A stretch of 64,000 nt of DNA from an uncultured Anaeromusa sp. (GCF_963668665.1 NZ_OY764902.1:1987501-2051500); one strand, 5' to 3'. Positions 16,831 through 24,564 are shown, counted from the stretch's first letter. The notes: generated from the letters alone by a model not told the origin. Numbers and translations: made by a program.

Positions 16831-17409
16831 ATGAAATTTTTTTACACGTTTATGACCTTGTTGCTTCTTTTGATTTACCCTAATTTTACTTTTGCCTCAG
16901 GAACTGCTATTAGTTCAGATGGGCTGACAGCGCCTATCGAAACGTTGTTTGATGTTAGCCTGGGAATGAATCTTGACGAGGCTAGACGAATTCTTAAGCA
17001 AGAACCGTATGCTTCTAAGTGGGTTGATCGAGAAACGAATCCTGCTAAAACGAATAATCATTTTGCCTTCTATGACTATAAAGAAAGCATAGAAAGCAAG
17101 GCTTTTCCGCAGGTGAAAAGAGAGTTTGCCATTAATGCGGATAGAAATAATACGATCAACCAAATCACGTATGTACTATATTTTCGCAATGAAGCGGAAT
17201 ACAATAAACTAGTTACTACCTTGGTAGAACGGGCAACTGCCGAATGGGGGACGGTGCAGGACGAACAAAGTACTGGCCCTGAAAACAGAGAAGCGCTTCA
17301 TCGGACTTGGGGCAAGGATAACTTGCATCTTACGATTGTGACGCGGTATTACCCGGAATATAATCGCCAATTTCCCTATAGTATCCGCATTGCTCGAACG
17401 AAAAGCTGA
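16831..17409 (+). CDS. Secreted protein of unknown function
   Basis: A 192-aa protein with a signal sequence (Lys2, hydrophobic run about 7-22, cleavage near TFA-SG). The mature part is mixed alpha/beta: a SLGMNLDEARRIL helix-type segment, FAINADRNNTINQITYVLYF strands and a C-terminal TWGKDNLHLTIVTRYY. No catalytic motif or known family was recognised. It is monocistronic behind GAGGGGG, 117 bp after glpP; whether it belongs to that operon is unclear. Confidence 0.7.
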   Translation: MKFFYTFMTLLLLLIYPNFTFASGTAISSDGLTAPIETLFDVSLGMNLDEARRILKQEPYASKWVDRETNPAKTNNHFAFYDYKESIESKAFPQVKREFAINADRNNTINQITYVLYFRNEAEYNKLVTTLVERATAEWGTVQDEQSTGPENREALHRTWGKDNLHLTIVTRYYPEYNRQFPYSIRIARTKS

Positions 17410-17510
17410 TAGGTGTTAGCACCATTAAAATCTTTGAAGCGTTGTGTAAACTGCGGCGATATATTTTTTAAAATGAGATATATCGACGCAAGAAATTTAT
17501 TTTTAGGTAC

Positions 17511-17539
17511 TTGACATACGAATTTAAGTGCCGTAATAT
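17511..17539 (+). promoter_or_regulatory. Promoter of the gntR-dcuC operon
   Basis: TTGACA (17511-17516), 17 bp, TAATAT (17534-17539): consensus -35 and near-consensus -10 upstream of the GntR gene. Confidence 0.8.
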
Positions 17540-17591
17540 AAAAGCATAGTTTTTGAAAAGTTCTACAAATTCATAGTGCAGTCGAGGATGA

Positions 17592-17628
17592 CCTGGAGAT
17601 AAATTGCAATTTATGTTCGGGTTTTTTT
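17592..17628 (+). terminator. Leader hairpin with T-run (possible attenuator)
   Basis: 17592-17605 pairs with 17608-17621 (core ATAAATTGCAATTTAT is a perfect palindrome; outer part has wobble pairs and one mismatch) and is followed by seven T. It lies inside the leader between the promoter and the operator. Confidence 0.5.
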
Positions 17629-17641
17629 ATATTTTAAGCAC

Positions 17642-17659
17642 TGGTATACCAGTATACCA
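17642..17659. promoter_or_regulatory. GntR/FadR-type operator, probably autoregulatory
   Basis: TGGTATAC-CA-GTATACCA is a perfect 8-bp inverted repeat that contains TGGTATACCA, the kind of site bound by FadR-subfamily GntR proteins. It abuts the AAGGAGG ribosome site of the GntR gene itself. Confidence 0.7.
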
Positions 17660-17675
17660 AAAAGGAGGAACCAAT

Positions 17676-18401
17676 ATGTTTAAGAGTTTAAATAAAGTGA
17701 ATGAAGGAAATAGCCTATACCATCAGGTGGTTGAAAATATTCGTACTTTAGTGTTGGAGGGGAAGCTGAAACCCGGAGAAAAGCTGCCATCTGAAAGGGA
17801 GCTAGCGGAAATGTACGGAGTGAGCCGGGTTCCCGTCCGAGAGGCATTGAAAACGCTAGAGTTTTTAGGAATTTTGAAAAGTGTTCGCGGCGATGGCATG
17901 TATATTCAAAAGCTGCAAGCTGAAGATTTGCTGGGCAATGTTGCCTTTGCCGTGCAAGAGAACGAAACGGATCTATTGCAGGAATTGTTTGAGGCACGGG
18001 TAGTCATAGAGGTGAAAGCAACGCAATTAGCTGCTGTAAGACGGACAGAGGAAGATTTGGAGGAGATGTTAGAAGCGGTATTAGATATGGAGCGAGATTT
18101 ATTGCTGAACCGGGATGCGTCCATGTCTTCCTATCGTTTTCATCTAGCTATTACGAAAGCGTCTCATAATCGCGTTTTGTACAGAATGCATGAGAACCTT
18201 TCTAGCATATTAAAGCTTTCCAGGAAAAAGTCTTTGAGCATCCAGGGTCATGGCCATGTTGCCTTGGAATTTCACAAACAGCTGTTAACGGAAATTCGAA
18301 ATCAGAATGCAGACCGTGCAGGGGAGTTGATGATGGAACATCTTCAAAAAGCGAGTCACTTACTGGGCAGTGAGAAGAAGCAGAGTGGTAAAGCTACGTA
18401 A
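17676..18401 (+). CDS. GntR family regulator, FCD (FadR) subfamily
   Basis: A 241-aa regulator. The N-terminal winged helix-turn-helix (about residues 14-75) carries LPSERELAEMYGVSR and VREALKTLE. The C-terminal FCD ligand domain shows the ELFEARVVIE helix and metal-type histidines in FHLAITKASHN and the region of EFHKQLL. The start at 17676 follows AAAAAGGAGG; the longer frame from TTG 17604 lies in the leader. FadR-type regulators of this class sense carboxylic acids such as lactate, gluconate or dicarboxylates. It heads an operon with a DcuC carrier and a C-S lyase and probably binds the operator just before its own start. Confidence 0.9.
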   Translation: MFKSLNKVNEGNSLYHQVVENIRTLVLEGKLKPGEKLPSERELAEMYGVSRVPVREALKTLEFLGILKSVRGDGMYIQKLQAEDLLGNVAFAVQENETDLLQELFEARVVIEVKATQLAAVRRTEEDLEEMLEAVLDMERDLLLNRDASMSSYRFHLAITKASHNRVLYRMHENLSSILKLSRKKSLSIQGHGHVALEFHKQLLTEIRNQNADRAGELMMEHLQKASHLLGSEKKQSGKAT

Positions 18402-18431
18402 TTAAGAATAATGCAGCTAGGGGGATAGGGT

Positions 18432-19790
18432 ATGGAAATTGTAATTACATTATTAGTAGTTGCATGGGTTATCTTTATGATTTTGAAAAAGTTTTATCCG
18501 CAAGCGGTCTTGTTGATTGCGGGAATGGTGCTGTTGGTTTTCGCGTGTATTTTGGGTCATGGTCCATTGCTGGAAGGCAAGCAATCTTCCGGGTCCGCCT
18601 TTCTTGACGTGTTTAATACCATAAGCGTTTTACTGAGTTCCCGGGTAGCTGGTCTAGGGCTTATGATTATGTCGATTGCTGGTTTTGCTAAATATATGGA
18701 ATATATAGGCGCCAGCAAGTCGTTGTTTGCATTGGTCTCGACGCCAATCAAATATATCAAATCGCCATACGTTCTTTTGGTCTTTAGTTTCTTTATCAGT
18801 CAGTTTTTGGTTCTCTTCATTCCCAGCCATGCTGGTCTAGGGCTGTTGCTGATGGTGATGCTGTATCCAATTCTTATCCGGGCAGGGGTCAGCAAACTAT
18901 CGGCATTAGGGGTTATTGGCTGTGCGCAATACATGGATGTCGGTCCTGGCTCAGGGAATGCGATTTTAGCCGCTAATGTATGCAAAATGGAGCCTGCGGT
19001 TTACTTTGTAGATTATCAGCTGCCTATTTTTATTACAACGACGTTGATTTTGGGAGTTACGCATTTCTTTGTACAGAAGTGGTGGGATAAGAAGGAAGGC
19101 TTTTCCGGGCAAGAAGAGTTTGTGGAAGAGTCTGGGGCGGAAGAAAGTCGTCCTCCTCTTATCTATGCGGTATTGCCCATTATCCCGATGGTGCTGATTC
19201 TAGGATTTAGTCCTCTATTTCACAGTAAAGTGAAAATGGATGTGGTTACAGCCATGTTTTTGAGTACCTTTATCAGTATGATTTTTGAGTACGTACGGAC
19301 TAAAGACTATCGCACGGTGTTGAAAAGCTTGCAAAATTTGTATGATGGAATGGGACAAAGCTTTGCAACGGTAGTAAGCTTGATTGTGGCCGGTGAAGTC
19401 TTTGCAGCCGGTTTGACGAAGATTGGCGCGGTCGACTTTATGACGAACGGCGCTCAGAATTTGGGGCTAGGAATTGAATTGCTGATTATTCTCTTCTGTC
19501 TGGTCATTGCGGGATGTGCTTTCTTAATGGGCTCCGGCAATGCAGCGTTCTTTTCGTTTGCAGCGTTGGCGCCGAAAATTGCGTCATCCTTGCATATTGA
19601 TGTAATTACTTTGGTTTTGCCGATGCAGATTATGACTAGCTTTGGGCGCGTAGTATCCCCTATTACTGCTGCAATTGTAGCGATTGCCGGTGTGGCGGGA
19701 GTATCGCCGGTGCAGGTAGTCAAGCGGACGGCTATACCGATGGCTGTAGCGGCCATTGTAAATATAGTATTTATTTTTATTCGTGCGTAA
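18432..19790 (+). CDS. dcuC: DcuC family anaerobic C4-dicarboxylate carrier
   Basis: Integral membrane protein of 452 aa with about twelve hydrophobic segments. Family marks: SRVAGLGLMIMSIAGFAKYMEYIGAS, FIPSHAGLGLLLM, QYMDVGPGSGNAILAA, and GCAFLMGSGNAAFFSF in the second half. DcuC proteins exchange or export succinate and fumarate under anaerobic conditions, but family members near amino-acid genes can carry other acids. It lies 30 bp after the GntR gene and before a DUF1847 protein and a PLP lyase, so it may import the lyase substrate or export an acid product (inference). Confidence 0.88.
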   Translation: MEIVITLLVVAWVIFMILKKFYPQAVLLIAGMVLLVFACILGHGPLLEGKQSSGSAFLDVFNTISVLLSSRVAGLGLMIMSIAGFAKYMEYIGASKSLFALVSTPIKYIKSPYVLLVFSFFISQFLVLFIPSHAGLGLLLMVMLYPILIRAGVSKLSALGVIGCAQYMDVGPGSGNAILAANVCKMEPAVYFVDYQLPIFITTTLILGVTHFFVQKWWDKKEGFSGQEEFVEESGAEESRPPLIYAVLPIIPMVLILGFSPLFHSKVKMDVVTAMFLSTFISMIFEYVRTKDYRTVLKSLQNLYDGMGQSFATVVSLIVAGEVFAAGLTKIGAVDFMTNGAQNLGLGIELLIILFCLVIAGCAFLMGSGNAAFFSFAALAPKIASSLHIDVITLVLPMQIMTSFGRVVSPITAAIVAIAGVAGVSPVQVVKRTAIPMAVAAIVNIVFIFIRA

Positions 19791-19804
19791 AGGAGCGATT
19801 TTAA

Positions 19805-20398
19805 GTGAAATGTGCAAAATGTACTCACAAAAAATGCTATTTGGAAGGGCAGAATTGTACGAAACGTACCGTGGAGGAAGTAAAAGAAGCTTATACCGGT
19901 GAGCGCTTGGAGATCATGAAAGCGGCAGCTTGTACGGAAGGACGCTTCTATAATAATTTGACGCGCTTAGAAGAAACGGCAGAGTTTTGCAAAATCATGG
20001 GGTATAAAAAAATTGGCATGGCGTTCTGCATCGGCTTAAACAAGGAAGCCAAGGTAATTGAAGAATTCTTCTCAAAATCCTTTGAAGTCCATTCGGTTTG
20101 CTGCAAGGTTTGCGGTGTTAGCAAAGAAAATCTTGGCTTGGAGCAAATTAAAGCAGGCGCCAGAGAAATCATGTGCAACCCAATCATGCAAGCGAAAGAG
20201 TTAGCCGCTAACGAAGTGGAATTTTGCGTGAGCGTAGGGCTGTGCGTGGGACATGACTCCTTGTTTAACCAGGCGGCCACAGTGCCGGTAACGTGCTTGG
20301 TTGCTAAGGATCGAGTGTTAGCGCATAATCCGTTAGGCGCGGTGTATTCGCGGTACTGGAGAAAGAAACTAGGGGTTGCGATGGAAGATGAAGTCTAA
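19805..20398 (+). CDS. DUF1847 family cysteine-rich protein
   Basis: A 197-aa protein rich in cysteine: CAKCTHKKCYLEGQNC at the start, CCKVCG in the middle, and further cysteines in EIMCNP, EFCVSVGLCVGHD and VTCLV. The pattern suggests metal or Fe-S binding; the family (DUF1847) has no established function as far as known to me. GTG start behind AAAGGAGCG, 14 bp after dcuC. The conserved CVGHDSLF and HNPLGAVY stretches resemble a catalytic or cofactor site. Its operon partners suggest a role in the breakdown of a sulphur- or amino-containing acid (inference). Confidence 0.8.
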   Translation: MKCAKCTHKKCYLEGQNCTKRTVEEVKEAYTGERLEIMKAAACTEGRFYNNLTRLEETAEFCKIMGYKKIGMAFCIGLNKEAKVIEEFFSKSFEVHSVCCKVCGVSKENLGLEQIKAGAREIMCNPIMQAKELAANEVEFCVSVGLCVGHDSLFNQAATVPVTCLVAKDRVLAHNPLGAVYSRYWRKKLGVAMEDEV

Positions 20399-20438
20399 AT
20401 TTAGATACAGGTAGGTTGATGAAGAAGGAGATGATTTT

Positions 20439-21602
20439 GTGAAACATAATTTTGATGAACTCATTGAACGCAGAGGGACTGAATGTAAAAAATGGAATAC
20501 CTATGATGCTGATGTGATTCCTATGTGGATTGCTGATACAGATTTTAAGTGCCCTCAGCCTGTCATTGAGGCTATGGTAAAACGCGCCGAGCATGGTATT
20601 TTCGGATACCCTACGAATCTGAATAGCTTTGAACAATCGATTGTGAACTGGCAGAAGAAGCGCTTTGGCTGGGAGGTGCAAACCGATTGGGTAGAATATA
20701 CGCCTGCGGTAATTCCCGCCATTGTATATGCTATGTATGCGTTCACGAATCCTGGCGACAATGTTGTTATCCAGATGCCTGCGTATCATCCTTTTCATGC
20801 GATCATCCCGGATAATGGGCGGCATATTCTAGGCAATCCGTTGATCCTGCGGGAAGACGGAAGCTACGATGTGGATTTCGAGAATTTAGAGGAACTGCTT
20901 AAAAAGCGGAAAACCACGATGTTCCTCCTGTGCAGTCCGCACAACCCGACAGGCAAGTGTTTTACCAGGGAAGAGCTGACGAAGATGTCGGAGCTTTGTT
21001 TGAAGTACAACGTATTTGTTGTTTCTGATGAAATTCACTCTGACATCATTTATAGCGGTAATCAGCATATTCCATATGGCAGCCTTTCGCAAGCGGCGGC
21101 GGATAACTGTGTTGTTTGCGTGAATCCAAGCAAAACCTTTAATATTGCGGGCGTACGTACAGGCGCAGCCATTATTCCTAACCGGAACAATCATGACTTG
21201 TTTTATGCCCCATTGGAAGCGCTAAAGGCGTATGGTCGTACTATTTTTGGAACGCTTCCTATCGAAGTGAGCTATAACGAGTGTGAGTATTATGCGGATC
21301 AGTTGTTGGAGTACTTAGAGGGCAATCGAAAGTACCTGAAAGAGTTTTTGGAGACGAGAGTACCCAAAATTAAAATGGGAAATCCGCAGGCAACGTATTT
21401 AATGTGGCTTAATTGCAAAGGATTAAACTTAGAGCCAAAAGCATTGCAGCAATTCTTCCTGCAAAAAGCAAAAGTTGCTATGAATGAAGGATCTACCTTT
21501 GGGCCTGGCGGGGCTGGCTTTATGCGGATGAATATTGCCTGCCCGCGTTCTCGGTTAGTAGAAGCGCTGGAACGAATCGAAAAAGCAGTCAATCAACTAT
21601 AA
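20439..21602 (+). CDS. MalY/PatB family PLP C-S lyase or aminotransferase
   Basis: Fold-type I PLP enzyme of 387 aa. The N-terminal IPMWIADTDF, the SPHNPTGK loop, SDEIHSDI and the PLP lysine in NPSKTFNIAG (Lys232) are marks of the MalY/PatB branch, which cleaves cystathionine, cysteine or related beta-substituted amino acids to aminoacrylate. The C-terminal arginine that binds substrate carboxylate is in FMRMNIACPRS. GTG start behind AGAAGGAG. RidA follows after 19 bp and fits a lyase that releases aminoacrylate. A plain aminotransferase role cannot be ruled out. Confidence 0.85.
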   Translation: MKHNFDELIERRGTECKKWNTYDADVIPMWIADTDFKCPQPVIEAMVKRAEHGIFGYPTNLNSFEQSIVNWQKKRFGWEVQTDWVEYTPAVIPAIVYAMYAFTNPGDNVVIQMPAYHPFHAIIPDNGRHILGNPLILREDGSYDVDFENLEELLKKRKTTMFLLCSPHNPTGKCFTREELTKMSELCLKYNVFVVSDEIHSDIIYSGNQHIPYGSLSQAAADNCVVCVNPSKTFNIAGVRTGAAIIPNRNNHDLFYAPLEALKAYGRTIFGTLPIEVSYNECEYYADQLLEYLEGNRKYLKEFLETRVPKIKMGNPQATYLMWLNCKGLNLEPKALQQFFLQKAKVAMNEGSTFGPGGAGFMRMNIACPRSRLVEALERIEKAVNQL

Positions 21603-21621
21603 AAGAGAAGGTGTAATTTTT

Positions 21622-22002
21622 ATGAAGGAAATTATTAATACGAAAAAAGCGCCGGGAGCGATCGGTCCGTATTCGCAAGCCGTAAAAGCCAATGGATTTG
21701 TTTTTATTTCCGGGCAATTGCCGCTTAACCCGGAAACCGGAGAGTTTCCAGAAGGCGGCGTCAAGGAGCAGACAAGACAGTCGCTGAAAAATCTGCAAGC
21801 CATCTTGGAGGCGGACAACTTATCGTTTTCTGATGTGGTCCGTACCGGAGTCTTTCTGAAAAACATGGAAGACTTTGCTGCTATGAATGAAGTGTATGGA
21901 GAGTTTTTCACGGAAAAATTCCCGGCTCGTGTGTGCGTAGAGGTTGCGCGCCTTCCGAAGGATGCTCGTGTTGAAATTGAAGTAACTGCGGTTTGCGAGT
22001 AA
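21622..22002 (+). CDS. ridA: RidA family enamine/imine deaminase (copy 2)
   Basis: A 126-aa RidA protein, same length as copy 1 at 1822-2202 and clearly homologous ([29 protein letters not shown], catalytic Arg103). It follows the MalY-type lyase by 19 bp behind AGAAGG, and ends the operon before a terminator. The pairing of a RidA with each aminoacrylate-forming enzyme suggests local detoxification. The bases after it hold a broken copy of the 3' end of the C59 hydrolase gene that lies near RidA copy 1. Confidence 0.95.
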   Translation: MKEIINTKKAPGAIGPYSQAVKANGFVFISGQLPLNPETGEFPEGGVKEQTRQSLKNLQAILEADNLSFSDVVRTGVFLKNMEDFAAMNEVYGEFFTEKFPARVCVEVARLPKDARVEIEVTAVCE

Positions 22003-22010
22003 CAAAATAA

Positions 22011-22051
22011 AGAGGCTATCCTTTGCCAACGGCGGAGGATAGCCTCTTTTT
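22011..22051 (+). terminator. Terminator after ridA copy 2
   Basis: Perfect 12-bp stem AGAGGCTATCCT (22011-22022) with 22036-22047, then a T-run to 22051. Confidence 0.85.
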
Positions 22052-22138
22052 GCGTAGTCAATACCCTTGGATTGCCTTGACTTGGAAATTCAAGGCATGA
22101 TACCGTTAAAGGAGTGGAAATGATGTCGGTGCAATTAG

Positions 22139-22204
22139 AGGCCAAGAAAAAGTTGCAACGTATCCTGAATCCATAGAACCGTTATACTAGTAAGCGTGTG
22201 TCAT
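22139..22204 (+). pseudogene. Duplicated 3' remnant of the C59 hydrolase gene
   Basis: These 66 bp match 7596-7661, the last codons, stop and following bases of the C59 gene, with two mismatches. The copy is joined at 22138/22139 to unrelated sequence that carries AAAGGAG and ATG at 22122 and reads a different frame (M-S-V-Q-L-E-A-K..., 17 codons, stop at 22173-22175). It is a scar of a duplication and deletion, not a working gene. Confidence 0.85.
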
Positions 22205-22217
22205 TGAGAAAAGAAAA

Positions 22218-22257
22218 AAGAGCTACAATCCTTGGATTTTGAAGGATTGTAGCTCTT
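22218..22257 (-). terminator. Terminator of the first Nif11 precursor gene
   Basis: Perfect 16-bp stem (22218-22233 with 22242-22257). On the minus strand it is followed by TTTTTTC, so it ends the minus-strand precursor gene; the plus side has only GCTTTG. Homologous in loop and stem to the hairpin at 5151-5187. Confidence 0.8.
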
Positions 22258-22268
22258 GCTTTGTTTGC

Positions 22269-22538
22269 TTAAAAATACTCGCCTTCTTTGCAATCGTAGA
22301 CTCCCATAACAGGTATGGGCTGTGTGCAGGAGTGAAGACTACCACCTGCTACATCGCACAATTGATCTTCGGATAGCTCGCCATCCAAAGTGCATAATTC
22401 TTTTAAGGTAAAGTCAAATCCCAGTGTTAGTATTTGCTTGTGGAACTCTTCCGTATTGTTGCACGCGGTCATTTTTTTAGCAAACTCAGTATCTGTTTTC
22501 ATTTGATGGATAAAGGCTTTGGCTGATTCAGTACTCAT
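22269..22538 (-). CDS. Nif11-type RiPP precursor peptide 1
   Basis: An 89-aa precursor. Residues 1-66 are a Nif11-like leader (SAKAFIHQMKTDTEFAKKM, GFDFTLKEL, then ELSEDQLCDVAGG with the double-glycine cleavage site at 65-66). The core is residues 67-89 and holds Cys71 and Cys83 (C-X11-C), with Asp82 just before the second cysteine and two aromatic residues near the end. Ribosome site GGGAGG. It diverges from precursor 2 and shares its leader length exactly. The radical SAM enzyme downstream and the C39 peptidase transporter are the expected maturase and exporter. Confidence 0.85.
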   Translation of the reverse strand: MSTESAKAFIHQMKTDTEFAKKMTACNNTEEFHKQILTLGFDFTLKELCTLDGELSEDQLCDVAGGSLHSCTQPIPVMGVYDCKEGEYF

Positions 22539-22629
22539 AGTTTTCCTCCCATCTTCTCGATAAACAAATTCGATTCATCTTTGATAGTTGCCAGCGTCCC
22601 CTTGTATGGTTGGAAGTTAGCATAAGAAA

Positions 22630-22638
22630 AGTATAGCA
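22630..22638 (-). promoter_or_regulatory. Extended -10 promoter for precursor 1
   Basis: On the minus strand TGC-TATACT makes an extended -10 box; the -35 region is poor (ATAAAT). About 95 bp before the precursor start. Confidence 0.45.
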
Positions 22639-22690
22639 TAGTTCTATTGGCAATTTATAGTAAATTATGCGGGAGTATATGGCGAGCGTT

Positions 22691-22725
22691 GCTGGAAGCG
22701 CTCAATCTTTCTAACTTCCAGCTTT
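22691..22725 (+). other. Hairpin between the divergent precursor genes
   Basis: GCTGGAAG (22691-22698) pairs with CTTCCAGC (22715-22722), followed by TTTT. It lies between the two divergent promoters; it could insulate them or be a weak terminator. Confidence 0.45.
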
Positions 22726-22742
22726 TGGGGTTGAAAGAGTGT

Positions 22743-22771
22743 TTGTATTTTGTTTCGTTTGCGTATATACT
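22743..22771 (+). promoter_or_regulatory. Promoter for precursor 2
   Basis: TTGTAT (22743-22748), 17 bp, TATACT (22766-22771), 35 bp before the precursor 2 start. Confidence 0.65.
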
Positions 22772-22805
22772 TTTTTAAAGTACTTCTTTAAGGGGGCTGG
22801 ATACG

Positions 22806-23090
22806 ATGAGTGTGGAATCTGCTGAATTATTTATAAAGCGTATGAAATCTGACAAGGAATTTGCCGCAAAAATCAATGCGTTCAAAAGCATGGAAGAAGC
22901 GAAGCAGTATATTGCCAGTCAGGGTTTCCAATTTACGATGGAGGATCTTGGAAAATGCCGACAAGAGCTCTCCGATGATGAGTTGGAAAAGGTTGCCGCA
23001 GGGGAGCCAAGCGGACTTCCTCACTGTGAAGCAGGCGCTGTGTATGATCCTTACCCAGACTGCCCAGATGCCATCATTATGTATTTATAA
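22806..23090 (+). CDS. Nif11-type RiPP precursor peptide 2
   Basis: A 94-aa precursor with the same 66-residue Nif11 leader plan as precursor 1 (SAELFIKRMKSDKEFAAKI, GFQFTMEDL, ELSDDELEKVAAG). The core, residues 67-94, holds Cys74 and Cys86 (C-X11-C), again with an Asp just before the second cysteine, and ends in a hydrophobic tail IIMYL. It is proline- and aspartate-rich (YDPYPDCPD). Ribosome site AAGGGGG. It converges with the radical SAM gene across a GC-rich hairpin. Confidence 0.85.
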   Translation: MSVESAELFIKRMKSDKEFAAKINAFKSMEEAKQYIASQGFQFTMEDLGKCRQELSDDELEKVAAGEPSGLPHCEAGAVYDPYPDCPDAIIMYL

Positions 23091-23129
23091 ACCAAGAAGA
23101 AACCAATGAAACATATATATCATAGTTTG

Positions 23130-23156
23130 GCCCGGCTGTTCATAGAACGGCCGGGC
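23130..23156. terminator. Bidirectional terminator-like hairpin
   Basis: GCCCGGCTGTTC (23130-23141) pairs with 23145-23156 with one wobble, loop of 3 nt; it sits between two convergent genes. T-runs are weak on both sides. Confidence 0.6.
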
Positions 23157-23193
23157 TTATGTATTTTGAAGGGCTTTTTAGAGAAGCAGGGCT

Positions 23194-24564
23194 TCATTTT
23201 GGATTCGAGGAAGCGGCTGCAGCCGATAAACCTGCAAGAACGCTAAAACGCTGCTGGAATTTGCTCTTATACAGTTCGCACAATTGAGGGTCTACAGTTA
23301 GTAAGTCGCCGGTTGCCACTGCTGAAGTCGCGCGGCAACCGCCGCCGCAACGATTGAATTCCTTGCAAGTGGTACACTGGCTGTTGTGTGCCAATACCTC
23401 GCTTTTCTTAATATCGATAATTTTGCGCAAAGCGGAGTCAGACCATATTCCGGCGAAGGATTCGCGCAATAGATTTGGCATTTTTTCGTAAATTACCGTA
23501 TCTGTATAGGTCGCGCAAGGCAGAACTGTACCGTCGGGAAGCAGGGAACAACATATTCGGCAGGACATACAATCATAACTTTCTGGAGTGTAGCGAACAG
23601 GAGCTTTTTCGTCTTCGGTGCTTCGGTACCCGGGGAGCTGCAGTGCAAAAGGCTTGCCGTCTTTTAACCAGCGAGCGGCGATGGGCGCGCAGGCTGACAG
23701 CCTTTCTTCCGGGCTTAGGCTCGTAGTGGTTGTGCGCCAGTTGCCAATCTTTTGCGGCGCCGCCACCCGCCAAAAGCGAATACCAAGCTCTTTCAGCAGC
23801 GTGTAGGTAATATCTAGCGTGTGGATATTGGTTCGGTCAATGCTGGTGGCGACAATGACGGGAAACCCTTGGCTGTTCAAGCGCTGGATGGCTTCGATGG
23901 TGGCCGTTTCCGCATTCACGATCCCGCGCATAGCGTCATGGGCGCCGCAGCCGTCAAAACTAATCTGTATAGCGGGGAAGAGGCCCAGCTTTTTTATTTC
24001 TAGCAGGATGTCGTCGGTAATCAAGGTGCCGTTGGAGTAAATCCGCAGCACATTGATCTGTTTTGCGACTAACGCTGCTAGAATATCCAGTAAATCGGTG
24101 CGCATAAAAGGCTCGCCGCCAGTTAATTCCACCAAATGGACATTGGCTGCGGCTAATTGCTCGATGATTCCCAGCATGTCCGGCAAAGGGAGTTCTCCAT
24201 AACGCCCGTCGGGAGACTGCATATAACAATGTCGGCATTTCAGGTTGCAATGGCCGGTGATAGACCAATGAATAGAGCGTATATAGGGATTATCTGCTTG
24301 AATGAATCTTTGATAGGGTTGTATGCCTTCTCCCTGTTCGCACTCTTCGGCCAGCCCGGCGTTGATCAGTTTGCTTAGGCGAATGTTCTGCTGAAGAACT
24401 CCGTCTATATTATCAAAGTCAGTTAGGCCGTCGCAAGCTTTGGCCGTTTCAAACCATTCGGCCGACAATTTGCGGCAAGAGCCGTTCGTCCAGTTTATAA
24501 TCGTCCAAGGTTCATCGGTCCAGCCTCGGAGCAGCCAATCCTTTGTTAGTCTAGCGTAACGCAT
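23194..24564 (-). CDS. Radical SAM/SPASM RiPP maturase
   Basis: A 456-aa enzyme. The first 95 residues look like a PqqD-type peptide-recognition domain (inference from position and composition). The radical SAM cluster motif is CNLKCRHC (Cys106, Cys110, Cys113), followed by ELTGGEPFMR and YSNGTLI. The C-terminal SPASM region has cysteine groups CMSCRICC, LPCATY and CTTCKEFNRCGGGC for auxiliary 4Fe-4S clusters. Such enzymes form thioether or other crosslinks on Nif11-led peptides. Ribosome site GGGAGG. It faces precursor 2 and is divergent from the export genes. The two cysteines of each core are the likely targets. Confidence 0.88.
   Translation of the reverse strand: MRYARLTKDWLLRGWTDEPWTIINWTNGSCRKLSAEWFETAKACDGLTDFDNIDGVLQQNIRLSKLINAGLAEECEQGEGIQPYQRFIQADNPYIRSIHWSITGHCNLKCRHCYMQSPDGRYGELPLPDMLGIIEQLAAANVHLVELTGGEPFMRTDLLDILAALVAKQINVLRIYSNGTLITDDILLEIKKLGLFPAIQISFDGCGAHDAMRGIVNAETATIEAIQRLNSQGFPVIVATSIDRTNIHTLDITYTLLKELGIRFWRVAAPQKIGNWRTTTTSLSPEERLSACAPIAARWLKDGKPFALQLPGYRSTEDEKAPVRYTPESYDCMSCRICCSLLPDGTVLPCATYTDTVIYEKMPNLLRESFAGIWSDSALRKIIDIKKSEVLAHNSQCTTCKEFNRCGGGCRATSAVATGDLLTVDPQLCELYKSKFQQRFSVLAGLSAAAASSNPK

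Noticed and set aside
22269..23090. Spliceotide-type precursors (XYG excision motif) for the Nif11 cores
   Set aside because: Neither core contains a tyrosine-glycine pair, so tyramine excision is not supported.
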